NCBI RefSeq assembly: GCF_014203855.1
Contig: NZ_JACHJV010000001.1
Span: forward strand, 434,001-498,000
Direction: 5' to 3'
Source: Kitasatospora kifunensis
GTDB taxonomy: Bacteria > Actinomycetota > Actinomycetes > Streptomycetales > Streptomycetaceae
DNA length: 64,000 bases
A program made the position numbers and the translations under genes. Under the pieces are notes generated by a model. It saw only the letters and a list, made by a program, of their open reading frames with translations, did no database searches and was not told the origin of the DNA. How positions within the stretch are numbered: the first letter of the stretch is position 1; every line of letters begins with the position of its first letter. Of the stretch, positions 25,650 through 34,228 are shown one piece after another.

Positions 25650-25868
25650 TCAGCTAGGGCTCGAGATGCTGGTCCCGTGCGGCATGACGGTGTTGGCGGC
25701 ACCGTGGTAGCCGCCGGTCGCCGAGCCGCCGAGCCCAGCCAGCAGGGCGGCCCGCCGCCCTGAGCGGGTGCGGCCGTCGAGAGTGATCTCGCCGGCCGGG
25801 TGACCGGTGGCGGCGCCCGCCCGAGCCTCGGGGTCCTTCCAATATCGGACCAGTTCTTCGACGTTCAA
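25650..25868 (-). CDS. Putative lanthipeptide precursor with cysteine-free core
   Basis: About 72 aa from TTG 25868, which has AAGGA six bases upstream. The leader NVEELVRYWKDPEARAG followed by HPAGEITLDG resembles the leaders of mersacidin/lichenicidin-type (LanM-modified) precursors in actinomycetes. After GRRAALLAGLGG, a possible double-Gly processing site, the core runs SATGGYHGAANTVMPHGTSI and ends SSPS. It has 5 Ser and 3 Thr for dehydration but no Cys, so ordinary lanthionine rings cannot form. Two His residues are present. I checked that neighbouring frames do not restore cysteines. It lies 231 bp downstream of lanM in the same direction. Confidence 0.7.
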   Translation of the reverse strand: MNVEELVRYWKDPEARAGAATGHPAGEITLDGRTRSGRRAALLAGLGGSATGGYHGAANTVMPHGTSISSPS

Positions 25869-26099
25869 CGGCTTTCCTTCCCGTGAGGAGCCGCGCGGCG
25901 GGGTCGGGCCGCGCTGATGACCATACGTCGCTGTGGTGGTGACGCACAGTCAGTGAGCTGGAGCTGGTCTGGCAGGTGGTGCAGGTTTTCCGGCAGGTGA
26001 CGGTGGTTCAGCCGGCCGATGGCGGTCGACGAGGTGTCAACAGCCAAGCAGAGATACTACGAGTCAAGAAGACGGTGATGGCCGGGCAGGTAATGACGG

Positions 26100-29000
26100 T
26101 CAAACAGGCGGCGACTGCAGCAGTAGCACCGAGGGTATCCGGGCACCGAAACCGAGCCGGAGCAGCCCGTGGCCGATCCCGGCCAGGCCGTTGAGCAGAC
26201 CGGGGCTGCTGACCTGATTGGGCGTGCCGCACTGCGGACCGAAGCGGTCGAGCGAGGCCAGCAGCGCGCCGGCTCGGGCGACGGCGGGGCCGGCCATGGT
26301 GCGGCCGTCCGGTCCCGCGGTCAGCAGCAGTTCGAGCAGGCCCAGTTCGCCGTGGCACAGGCTGTGGTTGGGCAGTGCGCCCTGGTCCGCCACGGCGGCG
26401 ACGGTGCGCTCGACGAAGGCGGCCAGCCCGGGGGGCGGGGCAGCGGCCCTGCCGTCGGCGATGGCCAGTGCCAGCCCGGCCGCCCCGGTGCACCAACCGG
26501 CGGCCGACCGGGGCGGTGCCCCGCCTGCGGCACGGCCCTCCAACTGGCGGGCGGCGGGCGGTTGCGAGGCGGTGGGACGGCCGGCACCGGGACGCCCCAC
26601 GCCTGGACGGCCCACGATCGCAGGACCGACCACCGAGTGGGACGCGATCGCCCGCTCCAACTGCCGCAGGCCCAGGCTCGCGTACTCCTCGCCACCGCCG
26701 GCCGCCGCGAACCGCGTCAACGCCCACCCCACACCGGCCCGGCCGTTGGCGAAGCCGCCCGGGGCGCAGGCCTGCGCGGGCAGCGCGGCCAGGTGCCGGG
26801 CGCAGCTGTCCGCCGTGCCGAGCGCCTGCGGCAGTCCGCTGACCCGGTGCACCGCGACCATGGCCGCCAGGCAGCCCGCGAGCCCGGTCAGCACGCCGTT
26901 CTCGTCGCCGTACCGGGCCTCCTCGACCGCTCTCCCCCGCTCGCCCGCATCCCCGGCGGCGGACGCGTCCCTGACCGCGTCCGCGCCCACGGCCGCCTCG
27001 ACCGTACGGGCCGTCAGCAGCACGGCCTGCTCGGTCCAGCCGCCGATCTCGGGGGCGTCCAGCAGCCCGGACAGCTGGCTGAGGGCGTAGGCGATGCCGC
27101 CCAGGCCCTCGAAGCCGCCGCAGCCGACGGCCGCCAGGTGCTCCGGGTCGGCGGCCAGCGCGGCCAGCACCTCGGGCACCGGGCGCAGCGCGCGCCGGGC
27201 CACGGCGGCGTACCGCTCGATCCCGGTCAGGTCGGCGAGCTGGGCCAGGAAGAGCGCCGTGCCGCAGTAGCCGTTGGCCAGGCCCGCGCCCTGCGGCATC
27301 ACCGCCCAGTGCCGGTCCTCGATCGGCTCCAGCGCCAGCCAGTTGGCCCGGCGGCCGTCGTCGTGCGCCCCGGCCAGGATCTGGTCGGCGATGCCGCAGG
27401 CCGCGGCCAGCAGCCGCTCGGGGTCCGGAACGGTGCCCTCCTGACGGCCGCTCAGCGGCCTGCCGGTGCGGTGGGCCTCGCCGTCGCCGCGGGTGGCCAG
27501 CGAGGCGCGGATGATCCACTCCTGGTCGTAGCGGTCGGTCCGGCTCATCGCGTGGAGCTGGGCGGTCACCCGCTCCAGGCCGCTCTCGGCGAACGCGGCG
27601 GCCACGGTGACCCCGCCGATCGTAGGTCGCAGCGCGCTGGGGAGAGTGGTCAGCAGCGGGATGTCGCCCGCCCACAGCTGGGCCAACTCGGCGCCGACCA
27701 ACGGCCAGCGGGCCGGGTCCTGGGCCGACTCCCGCCACAGCAGGTCCAGCAGCCGGTCCCGGTCCAGCGCGTCGCGCAGCACGTCGGGGTGGGTCGACTC
27801 GTCCAGCAGGGTGGCGTAGCGCTGGGTGTCGCGGGCCACCACCCGGATCCGGTCACCGGCGAAGGTCGCCAGCAGGCCGTCGGGGCCGGTCAGTTCACCG
27901 CGGTGGGTGCTGATCGTCTCGTAGCCGGCCCGGAACCCGGCCAGCAGCGGCTCGGTGAAGGTGCCGGGGTCGGCGTCCGTACCGTTCAGGCGGGGCCGGT
28001 TGTCGGCGCCGCGGAACATCGTCGGGGCCCGGACCAGCAGCATCTCGTCGGTGCCGGGCGCCTGCCAGCCCACCGCGTCGACCGGCAGCGGGCTGCCCCG
28101 GTCGCCGCCGAGCCCGGAGACGTCCAACACGCCCCGCTCGCCGACCCGCAGGTGCGGCAGGAGCGCGATCCGGTAGACCGAGCTGTGCAGGGCGTGCAGC
28201 GCCGGGTCGCTGCCGACCGTGCCCGGCAGCACGAGCGCGGGGTGGAAGAGCGTCTCCAGGTCGACCAGCACCGGCTGGTCCACGCAGGCGATCAGGTTCT
28301 CGTAGTGGACGTCGGTGCCGCCCAGCGCGTGCAGCAGCGCGAGCAGCGCGCCGGTGCGGTAGTAGAAGCTGTCCAGTTGGGCGGCCCAGGCGCACGGCGC
28401 GGCGGCGGCGAACTCCAGCCAGCCGTAGTCGGGGCGCTCCAGCAGGCCCAGCACCCGCAGGTCGAGGTTCGGCAGTCGGTCGTTGAGCCAACGCAGCACG
28501 CCGTTGAAGTGCCCGTGCACGGCCGGCGGCCGGGGCTTGTAGACCAGCCGGACCCCAGACTCGAACCGCAGCAGCGCCACCGCCCGTCCGCCGTCGTGGC
28601 TGTCGCCGGCGCCCAGGTCGATCTCGATCAGCGCCCCGGGGTCGTGCCCGCCCAGCAGGGTGGCCACCAGCTCGGCCCGGTCGGCCTCGAACCGCTCGAG
28701 CAGCTCGCGCCAGGCCGCGACGGCGTGTTCGGCGCGCTGCGCCAGCAGGCGAGCCAGCACGGGGTATTCGGTGACCAGCGCGGTCAGCCCGGCGCGCTCA
28801 CCCGTGCGGCGCACGAAGTCGGCGAACCGCCGCCCCGGGGTGTCGCCCACCAGCCGGTCGCTGACCCGCAGAACGTTGACCTCGAGCACCAGGGTGCGCC
28901 GGGCCAGGTGGACCAGCCGGCCGCTCAGCTGAGCACGGAAGCAGTCCCGGACGGCCCGCAGGTCGGCGATCGCCGCCAGGCCCGCCTCGTCCGCGGCGCC

Positions 29001-29462
29001 GATCAGTCGGTCGGTGGCCTCGTCGGTGAACGGGGCGAGGATCGTGCTGAAGCCCTCGTCCCAGGTGAACTCGGGCGGCCCGCCCCGCAGTCGGGCCGGA
29101 GCCGCGGCGAGCACCCGCTCCACCGCCTCGGCCCAGGCCGGGCGTTCGAGCCGGGCGGCCAGGGCCTCGGGGGCCTCGGCGAGCAGGGCGCACAGTCCCG
29201 GCTCGTCGAGGCCCACCGCGCCGAGTCGGGCGGCGAACAGGCCCGGTTGGGCGAAGTCCGCGCGCCACCGGCTCAGCCGCCGGTTCGCCCGCTCCGCCGG
29301 CCCGGGCGACCCGCCGTTCTGCCCGGACGGCGGCCCACCGCACAGCCGTTCGGTGAGTGCCATTCCCCGCACCCACCAGGATCTCTCCTGCTGCGCCACA
29401 CTGTCGGCCGTCCCCGCCTCGGTCATGTCCCCGAGCATGCCATCGCGCCGACGGGCCGACAT
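26100..29462 (-). CDS. lanM: Class II lanthipeptide synthetase LanM
   Basis: About 1120 aa, full length. The N-terminal kinase-like dehydratase domain has VRLVYKPRPPAVHGHFN (Lys309), GGTDVHYENLIA (about 381-392) and VLVDLETLFHP (Asp401). The C-terminal LanC-like cyclase keeps its zinc ligands: Cys991 in GWCTGAAG and Cys1036/His1037 in NHSLCHGELG. GLGGIAYALSQL and GLLNGLAGIGHGLLRL are the GxxG repeats of the barrel. Dehydration of Ser/Thr and cyclisation should therefore both be possible. Starts at 29438 or 29426 are alternatives; none has a strong ribosome site. The precursor gene lies downstream, a flavoprotein gene diverges. Confidence 0.93.
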   Translation of the reverse strand: MSARRRDGMLGDMTEAGTADSVAQQERSWWVRGMALTERLCGGPPSGQNGGSPGPAERANRRLSRWRADFAQPGLFAARLGAVGLDEPGLCALLAEAPEALAARLERPAWAEAVERVLAAAPARLRGGPPEFTWDEGFSTILAPFTDEATDRLIGAADEAGLAAIADLRAVRDCFRAQLSGRLVHLARRTLVLEVNVLRVSDRLVGDTPGRRFADFVRRTGERAGLTALVTEYPVLARLLAQRAEHAVAAWRELLERFEADRAELVATLLGGHDPGALIEIDLGAGDSHDGGRAVALLRFESGVRLVYKPRPPAVHGHFNGVLRWLNDRLPNLDLRVLGLLERPDYGWLEFAAAAPCAWAAQLDSFYYRTGALLALLHALGGTDVHYENLIACVDQPVLVDLETLFHPALVLPGTVGSDPALHALHSSVYRIALLPHLRVGERGVLDVSGLGGDRGSPLPVDAVGWQAPGTDEMLLVRAPTMFRGADNRPRLNGTDADPGTFTEPLLAGFRAGYETISTHRGELTGPDGLLATFAGDRIRVVARDTQRYATLLDESTHPDVLRDALDRDRLLDLLWRESAQDPARWPLVGAELAQLWAGDIPLLTTLPSALRPTIGGVTVAAAFAESGLERVTAQLHAMSRTDRYDQEWIIRASLATRGDGEAHRTGRPLSGRQEGTVPDPERLLAAACGIADQILAGAHDDGRRANWLALEPIEDRHWAVMPQGAGLANGYCGTALFLAQLADLTGIERYAAVARRALRPVPEVLAALAADPEHLAAVGCGGFEGLGGIAYALSQLSGLLDAPEIGGWTEQAVLLTARTVEAAVGADAVRDASAAGDAGERGRAVEEARYGDENGVLTGLAGCLAAMVAVHRVSGLPQALGTADSCARHLAALPAQACAPGGFANGRAGVGWALTRFAAAGGGEEYASLGLRQLERAIASHSVVGPAIVGRPGVGRPGAGRPTASQPPAARQLEGRAAGGAPPRSAAGWCTGAAGLALAIADGRAAAPPPGLAAFVERTVAAVADQGALPNHSLCHGELGLLELLLTAGPDGRTMAGPAVARAGALLASLDRFGPQCGTPNQVSSPGLLNGLAGIGHGLLRLGFGARIPSVLLLQSPPV

Positions 29463-29660
29463 GGGGGGCGGCCCCCATATTTGCGGTGGCGGTTGAGCGT
29501 CGACGGCATGCTCGGCGGGTGAGCCTGGCGCATTCCGCTGCTTTTACCCCATGGCGCGAGCATGATGAGTGCGTGCACCCGCCTACCTCGGCTGGACCGA
29601 ACGTTCGGTGGGTACTGCGCAACTGACGAACAGTCCGTTTCGAAGGAGGCTCCCCTCTCC

Positions 29661-31313
29661 ATGAATACCAGCATCCCTGACCATGCGACCGCTCCCGGGT
29701 CCGACCATCTGCCTGGTCCGACGCTTGATGCCGGACTTGATGCCGGGCTTGATGCCACGCTTGTTACCGCCGACCGCGCCGACTCCGCCCTGCGCCCCGG
29801 GACGCCGGGCTCGGCCGTGCGCCGGGTCGCCGTGGTGGGCGCCGGCGCCGCGGGTACGCTGACCGCCGCGCAGCTGCTGTACGGCGCCGCCGAGCGGCAA
29901 CTGCCGCTGGAGGTCTGGCTGATCGACCCCGCCGAGACCGTCGGCGCCGGTGTCGCCTACGGCACCGAGGACCTGCGCCACCTGCTCAACGTTCCGGCCG
30001 GCGCGATGAGCGCCTTCCCCGACGATCCGGACCACTTCCTGCGTTGGCTGGCCGCCTGGGAGCCCTGTCCGGCTTCGACCACCGGCCATCAGCCGCACGA
30101 CTTCCTGCCCCGGCACACCTACGGCCGCTATCTCGCCCACGTGCTGCACCGCGCCGTGGTGGAGACCGCCGCCTTCGGCCGCCTGCACCAGGTGCGCCGG
30201 CGCGTGGTGGACGCCGCTCAGCTGCCCGAGGGCGTCGAGCTCACCCTGGCCGACGGGGAGCGCCTGACCGTGCAGGCCGCCGTGCTGGCCCTGGGCCTGC
30301 GCCCGCCGGGCCGGCACTGGGCGCCGCCCGCACTGCGCGAGCACCCCGCCTTCGTCGCCGACCCGTGGGCACCGGGCGCGCTGGCGTCGGTTCCCACCGG
30401 CGGTGACGTGCTGTTGGTCGGCACCGGGCTGACCATGGCCGACACCGCGATCACGCTGGCCCGCCCCGGCCGCGTGGTGCACGCGGTCTCGCGCCACGGC
30501 CTGGCCCCGTACGGCCACCGCGCCACGCCCGCACCGGCGTTAACCTGCACGGACTCCCCCGCTGCCCCGGCCGGGCTCACCGAGGCCGATGGGCTGGACG
30601 ACCTGCGGCGCGCCGTCCTGCGCCACCTGGCCCGCGCCCGCCGCAACTGCGGCGACTGGCGCCCGGGCATCGACAGCCTGCGCCCGCTGACCAGCACCCT
30701 GTGGCAGCGCCTGTCCGACGCCGACCGCGCCCGCTTCCTGCGCGAGGACCTGCGCCAGTGGGAGGTGCACCGCCACCGCCTGGCGCCCGCCACCGCCGCC
30801 GCCCTCGCCGAGCTGCTCGACCGCGACCGGCTGACCATCGCCGCGGCCGAGGTCGCCGACGCCCAGCCGGCCGCCGACGACGCGGTGCGGGTGCGGCTCA
30901 GCGACGGCCGGACGCTCACCGCCAGCGCCGTGGTCAACTGCACCGGCGCGCCGGCCGAACTGACCAGCAGCGACGACGCACTGCACCGTGCCCTGTTCCA
31001 GCGCGGCCTGGCCACCGCGGGCCCCGTCGGCCTGGGGCTGGCCACCGCCGACGACGGCCGCCTGCGCCCCGCCGCGCGGCAGGCCCCGGCACCGTTGTGG
31101 ACGCTGGGCCTGCTGCGGCGCGGCGAGTTGCTGGAGTCCACCGCGATGCCGGAGATCCGCGGGCAGGCCGCCGACCTGGCTCGCGCCGTGCTGCACGCCC
31201 TGACCGCCACCGAGCCGCCGTCGATACCGATCGGCGAGCAGTGCACCCCCACGGCCACCATGGCCCCTCCGGCGCCGCTGGACCCGGCCGTCGGCGCTGC
31301 CCAACCGCGCTGA
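29661..31313 (+). CDS. FAD/NAD(P)-binding protein, COG4529 type
   Basis: About 550 aa. After a low-complexity N-terminus with LDAGLDAGLDA repeats, VAVVGAGAAGTLTAAQLL is a Rossmann FAD-binding GxGxxG. A second dinucleotide-binding site is DVLLVGTGLTMADTAI. The family (FAD/NAD(P)-binding proteins like YdhS) has unknown oxidoreductase function and is often near peptide natural product genes. ATG 29661 has AGGAGG 12 bases upstream, a long spacing, so an upstream start is possible. It diverges from lanM and could be a tailoring oxidase, but this is only positional inference. Confidence 0.75.
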   Translation: MNTSIPDHATAPGSDHLPGPTLDAGLDAGLDATLVTADRADSALRPGTPGSAVRRVAVVGAGAAGTLTAAQLLYGAAERQLPLEVWLIDPAETVGAGVAYGTEDLRHLLNVPAGAMSAFPDDPDHFLRWLAAWEPCPASTTGHQPHDFLPRHTYGRYLAHVLHRAVVETAAFGRLHQVRRRVVDAAQLPEGVELTLADGERLTVQAAVLALGLRPPGRHWAPPALREHPAFVADPWAPGALASVPTGGDVLLVGTGLTMADTAITLARPGRVVHAVSRHGLAPYGHRATPAPALTCTDSPAAPAGLTEADGLDDLRRAVLRHLARARRNCGDWRPGIDSLRPLTSTLWQRLSDADRARFLREDLRQWEVHRHRLAPATAAALAELLDRDRLTIAAAEVADAQPAADDAVRVRLSDGRTLTASAVVNCTGAPAELTSSDDALHRALFQRGLATAGPVGLGLATADDGRLRPAARQAPAPLWTLGLLRRGELLESTAMPEIRGQAADLARAVLHALTATEPPSIPIGEQCTPTATMAPPAPLDPAVGAAQPR

Positions 31314-31346
31314 CCTGAAGCCCGCCGAGCGGCTGCGCCAAACCGT

Positions 31347-32024
31347 TCAGCTCGCGCCGGCCACCAGGCGATAGCCGTGGCCCCGAACGGTTTCGATCAG
31401 GCAGTGCGCCCCGGCCTCGTCGAGTTTGCGGCGCAGCGCCGCGATGTAGACCTCGACGATGTTGACGTCGCCGCGAAAGGCGCTGTCCCAGACGCTGTCC
31501 AGGATCTCGGTCTTGGACAGCGCCTGGCCCGGGCGCCGGATCAGGCACTCCAGGACGCCGAACTCCTTGGGCGTGAGCCGCACGGTGACCCCGTCGACGG
31601 TGCAGGCGCGGGCCGCCGGGTCGATCCGCAGGTCTCCCACGGCCAGCACGGCGGCCCGCCCGCCGGCGCCGCGCCGCAGCAGCGCCCGCAGCCGGGCGGT
31701 CAGCACCACGTAGGAGAACGGCTTGCTGAGAAAGTCGTCGGCGCCGCAGTCGAGTGCCTCGGCCTCGTCGTACTCGCCGTTCTTCGCGGTGAGCATCAGG
31801 ATCGGCACCGGGTTCTCGTCACGGCGCAGTTCCTGGCAGACGCGAAATCCGTTCATCCCGGGCAGCATCAGATCCAGCACGATCGCCGCGTACTCCCCGC
31901 AGCGGGCGCGTTCGAGCCCGCTGAGGCCGTCGCCGACCACGTCCACCACATAGCCTTCGGCTCGCAGCCCCCGGCTGAGCGACTCCGCGAGCCGCTCCTC
32001 GTCCTCGACCATCAGTAGACGCAC
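31347..32024 (-). CDS. OmpR-family response regulator, no adjacent kinase
   Basis: About 225 aa. The receiver domain has LMVEDEER, the phospho-acceptor Asp51 in IVLDLMLPGMNG and Lys101 in LSKPFSY. The winged-helix output domain is VRLTPKEFGVLECLIRRPGQ and IAALRRKLDEAG, ending VRGHGYRLV. GTG 32024 gives the family N-terminus; the long in-frame extension to 32756 is an antisense shadow of the MFS gene. No sensor kinase is next to it, so it is an orphan here. The kinase fragment at the right end of the window is too far away to be its partner in an operon. Confidence 0.9.
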   Translation of the reverse strand: MRLLMVEDEERLAESLSRGLRAEGYVVDVVGDGLSGLERARCGEYAAIVLDLMLPGMNGFRVCQELRRDENPVPILMLTAKNGEYDEAEALDCGADDFLSKPFSYVVLTARLRALLRRGAGGRAAVLAVGDLRIDPAARACTVDGVTVRLTPKEFGVLECLIRRPGQALSKTEILDSVWDSAFRGDVNIVEVYIAALRRKLDEAGAHCLIETVRGHGYRLVAGAS

Positions 32025-32074
32025 CGACTCAGCATAGGTCAGCTCGGCGAGCGCCCCCCAAGTGCCGGTCGGCC

Positions 32075-33367
32075 TCAGGAGCTGCGCCGGGCCGGGAACC
32101 CGTGGGCACGAGCGGCGAGCACCACCGCCAACACCGGTACCAGCAACCCGAGGACGCTCCACGGGAAGGAGCCGGCGCCGAAGAGGCCGAGCAGGATCCC
32201 GCCGACCACTGCGCCGCCCGCCATCGCCGCGTTCCACAGGGTGACCAGCATCGCCTGCGCGGCGTCCGCCGCCTCGCCCGCCGCGCGACCCGCCGCGGTC
32301 TGCAACAGGGTGGGCGCACCTCCCCAGCCGAGCCCCCAGAGCGCCGCCGCGAGGTAGACCAGCACCGAACCGCCCGCCGGGAGGAGCAAGATGGCCGCCG
32401 CCACCGCGATCAGCACGGTGGCCGCGATGGTGAGCACGCGAAGTCGGCGGTCGATCCGCGCGCCCACCACCCAGATGCTCAGCAGCGAGGCGGCCCCGAA
32501 GACCAGCAGCACCAGATCGGTGGCCCCGCCCAGCCCGCGTCGGTCCAACAGCGCTCCGACGTAGGTGTAGAGGATGGTGTGCGCCAGGACGAGGACCAGG
32601 GTGACGAACAGGACCGGCGCAACGCCAGGGATACCGAGGGTGCGCAGCATCGGGGTTCGAGCGCCCGCCCGCTGGCCCGGCTGCTCCGGGAGCAGCGCGA
32701 CGATCCACCCGATCACCGCCACCGCGAGCAGGGTCATCACCAGGAACGCCGCCCACCAGCCGAGCGCCTTGCCGAGGAAGGTGCCGGCCGGCACGCCGAG
32801 CGACAGCGCGACCGGGATGCCGGTCATCACCAGCGCGATCGCCTTGCCCTGCAAGCCGGCCGGCGCCAGGCGGCGGGCGTAGCCGGCCAGCAGCGCCCAG
32901 GCCAGGCCCGCGGCCACCCCGGCGAGGAACCGGGCGGCCATGGTGAGCGGGAAACTGGTGGAGAGCGCCGTGACCGTGTTGGCGAGGGCGAATCCCGCCA
33001 TCGCCGTCAGCAGCAGGCGCTTTCGCCGCCAGCCCGCGGTGGCCGCGGAGAGCGGGATCGCGGTGAGGGCGGTGCCGATCGCGTAGATGGTCACCGACTG
33101 GCCCATCGCGGATTCGCTGACCTTGAGGTCGGAGCTCATCGCGGGCAGTACGCCCGCGGGTAGGGTCTCGGTCAGACTGGTGATGAAGACGGCGGTGGCC
33201 AGCGCCAGTAGGGCGAGCAGCGGGAGCCTGGGTGCCGCCGCTGCGGCGGCTTCGGCCGCCTCGGTGGTTTCGGAGGCTTCGGTGGCATCGGCCGCTCTGG
33301 TGGCTTTGGTGGCTTTGGTGGCTTTGGTGGCTGAATTGAGGGGTCGTCGAATGCTCTGGGTTCGCAT
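32075..33367 (-). CDS. MFS transporter (DHA-type exporter)
   Basis: About 430 aa with twelve predicted transmembrane helices. Conserved MFS features include the motif after TM2 (TAGWRRKRLLLTAMAGFALAN) and the TM5 motif PVALSLGVPAGTFLG. The cytoplasmic N-terminus is unusual: repeats of KAT and then Glu/Ala/Thr runs, encoded by 9-bp DNA repeats. The family exports sugars, drugs or arabinose-like compounds. It diverges from a MerR regulator with a MerR-type operator between them, so the exporter is probably induced by its substrate through that regulator. Confidence 0.88.
   Translation of the reverse strand: MRTQSIRRPLNSATKATKATKATRAADATEASETTEAAEAAAAAAPRLPLLALLALATAVFITSLTETLPAGVLPAMSSDLKVSESAMGQSVTIYAIGTALTAIPLSAATAGWRRKRLLLTAMAGFALANTVTALSTSFPLTMAARFLAGVAAGLAWALLAGYARRLAPAGLQGKAIALVMTGIPVALSLGVPAGTFLGKALGWWAAFLVMTLLAVAVIGWIVALLPEQPGQRAGARTPMLRTLGIPGVAPVLFVTLVLVLAHTILYTYVGALLDRRGLGGATDLVLLVFGAASLLSIWVVGARIDRRLRVLTIAATVLIAVAAAILLLPAGGSVLVYLAAALWGLGWGGAPTLLQTAAGRAAGEAADAAQAMLVTLWNAAMAGGAVVGGILLGLFGAGSFPWSVLGLLVPVLAVVLAARAHGFPARRSS
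33298..33332. repeat. 9-bp tandem repeat in the MFS gene
   Basis: About four copies of TGGCTTTGG encode the Lys-Ala-Thr repeats at the N-terminus of the MFS transporter. Confidence 0.75.
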
Positions 33368-33382
33368 GGCGAGTATGGTCGA

Positions 33383-33404
33383 ACCTTCACATTGATGTGA
33401 GGGT
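33383..33404. promoter_or_regulatory. MerR-type operator between MFS and MerR genes
   Basis: ACCTTCACAT-TG-ATGTGAGGGT is a 10-bp inverted repeat with one mismatch. On the minus strand it follows TTGACC, which could be the -35 of the MFS promoter, as expected for MerR control from within the spacer. Confidence 0.65.
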
Positions 33405-33432
33405 CAACTCGACCGGCTGTGAGGTGGCACAC

Positions 33433-33810
33433 GTGCGCATCGGAGAACTCTCGGAGCTGACCGGCACACCCCGCCGGCTGCTGCGCTACTACGAGGAGCA
33501 GGGGCTGATCGTCGCCGAGCGCGCCGCCAACGGCTACCGCGAGTACGACGAACGCTTCGTGGACCGGGTACTGCAGATCAGGGGGCTGCTCGATGCCGGG
33601 CTGCCGACCCGGATCATCAAGCAGATCCTCCCCTGCCTGGACAAGCCGCGGATCATCCACTTCACCGACGCGACGCCCGAGATGATCGCCACCCTGGAGC
33701 ACGAGCGCGACCGGATGACCGAGCGCGTGCAGTTCCTGACCCGCAACCGGGATGCGATCGCCGAGTACCTGGACGCGGTGCGCGACAACCGGAGCTCGAA
33801 GGCGGGTTGA
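33433..33810 (+). CDS. MerR-family regulator
   Basis: About 125 aa. The winged helix is VRIGELSELTGTPRRLLRYY with EEQGLI, then the coiled-coil helix (HERDRMTERVQFLTRNRDAI). No cysteines are in metal-binding positions of the C-terminal half, so an organic ligand is more likely than a metal. GTG 33433 has GAGG about 8 bases upstream. It lies divergent from the MFS exporter and shares its promoter region. Confidence 0.9.
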   Translation: MRIGELSELTGTPRRLLRYYEEQGLIVAERAANGYREYDERFVDRVLQIRGLLDAGLPTRIIKQILPCLDKPRIIHFTDATPEMIATLEHERDRMTERVQFLTRNRDAIAEYLDAVRDNRSSKAG

Positions 33811-33842
33811 CGCGCGATCCGCTCTACCGCCGGTCGGCGGAG

Positions 33843-34094
33843 TCAGTGGAAGAACTGGGCGATCGCGAAGACGATCAGCACCGCCACGATGAGGACGAGC
33901 CCACCGGCCCCGCCCAGGCCCGGTCGGCCGGAGCGGCGGCCGTTGCCGCCACCGCCCCAGACCGCCGGCCCGGTGGGCGGCAGGCCGCCCCCGTGGTGGT
34001 GATGGTGATGGCCGGCACCATGGTGATGCCCGCCGCCGAAGTGACCCCCGTGGTGCCCGCCGCCGAAGTCGCCGCCACCGCTGTGACCGTCCAT
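33843..34094 (-). CDS. His/Gly-rich small membrane protein
   Basis: About 83 aa. Residues 1-40 are a His/Gly-rich stretch (GGGHHGGHFGGGHHHGAGHH and four more His). A Gly/Arg linker follows, then one C-terminal transmembrane helix (GLVLIVAVLIVFAIAQFF). ATG 34094 has GGGAGG five bases upstream. The His run suggests metal binding, for example zinc, nickel or copper, at the membrane face. No family is recognised. Confidence 0.68.
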   Translation of the reverse strand: MDGHSGGGDFGGGHHGGHFGGGHHHGAGHHHHHHGGGLPPTGPAVWGGGGNGRRSGRPGLGGAGGLVLIVAVLIVFAIAQFFH

Positions 34095-34191
34095 CAGAAC
34101 CTCCCTGGCAAGGGTTGCTTGTACCAAGGCTGGCACCTCACCGGCGAATGAAGCCTCAAGAGAAGCTCTGAGCCCTCACCTCCCGCATATC

Positions 34192-34221
34192 TTGACCGAT
34201 CGTTCTAGATCGTCCTACGAT
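34192..34221 (+). promoter_or_regulatory. Promoter with TetR-type operator, leaderless start
   Basis: TTGACC (34192-34197), an 18-bp spacer and TACGAT (34216-34221) form a good promoter whose start point falls at or next to ATG 34229, so the mRNA is probably leaderless. The palindrome GACCGATCGTTC (34194-34205) overlaps the -35 box. Confidence 0.6.
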
Positions 34222-34228
34222 CCTTCGC

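Noticed and set aside
25865..26047. Second lanthipeptide precursor between lanM and the precursor gene
   Set aside because: The 60-codon frame has one Cys but no leader features and no good ribosome site.
26169..29522. A 1117-codon antisense frame over lanM
   Set aside because: A shadow of lanM: low-complexity Gly/Ala/Arg/Gln content, no motif.
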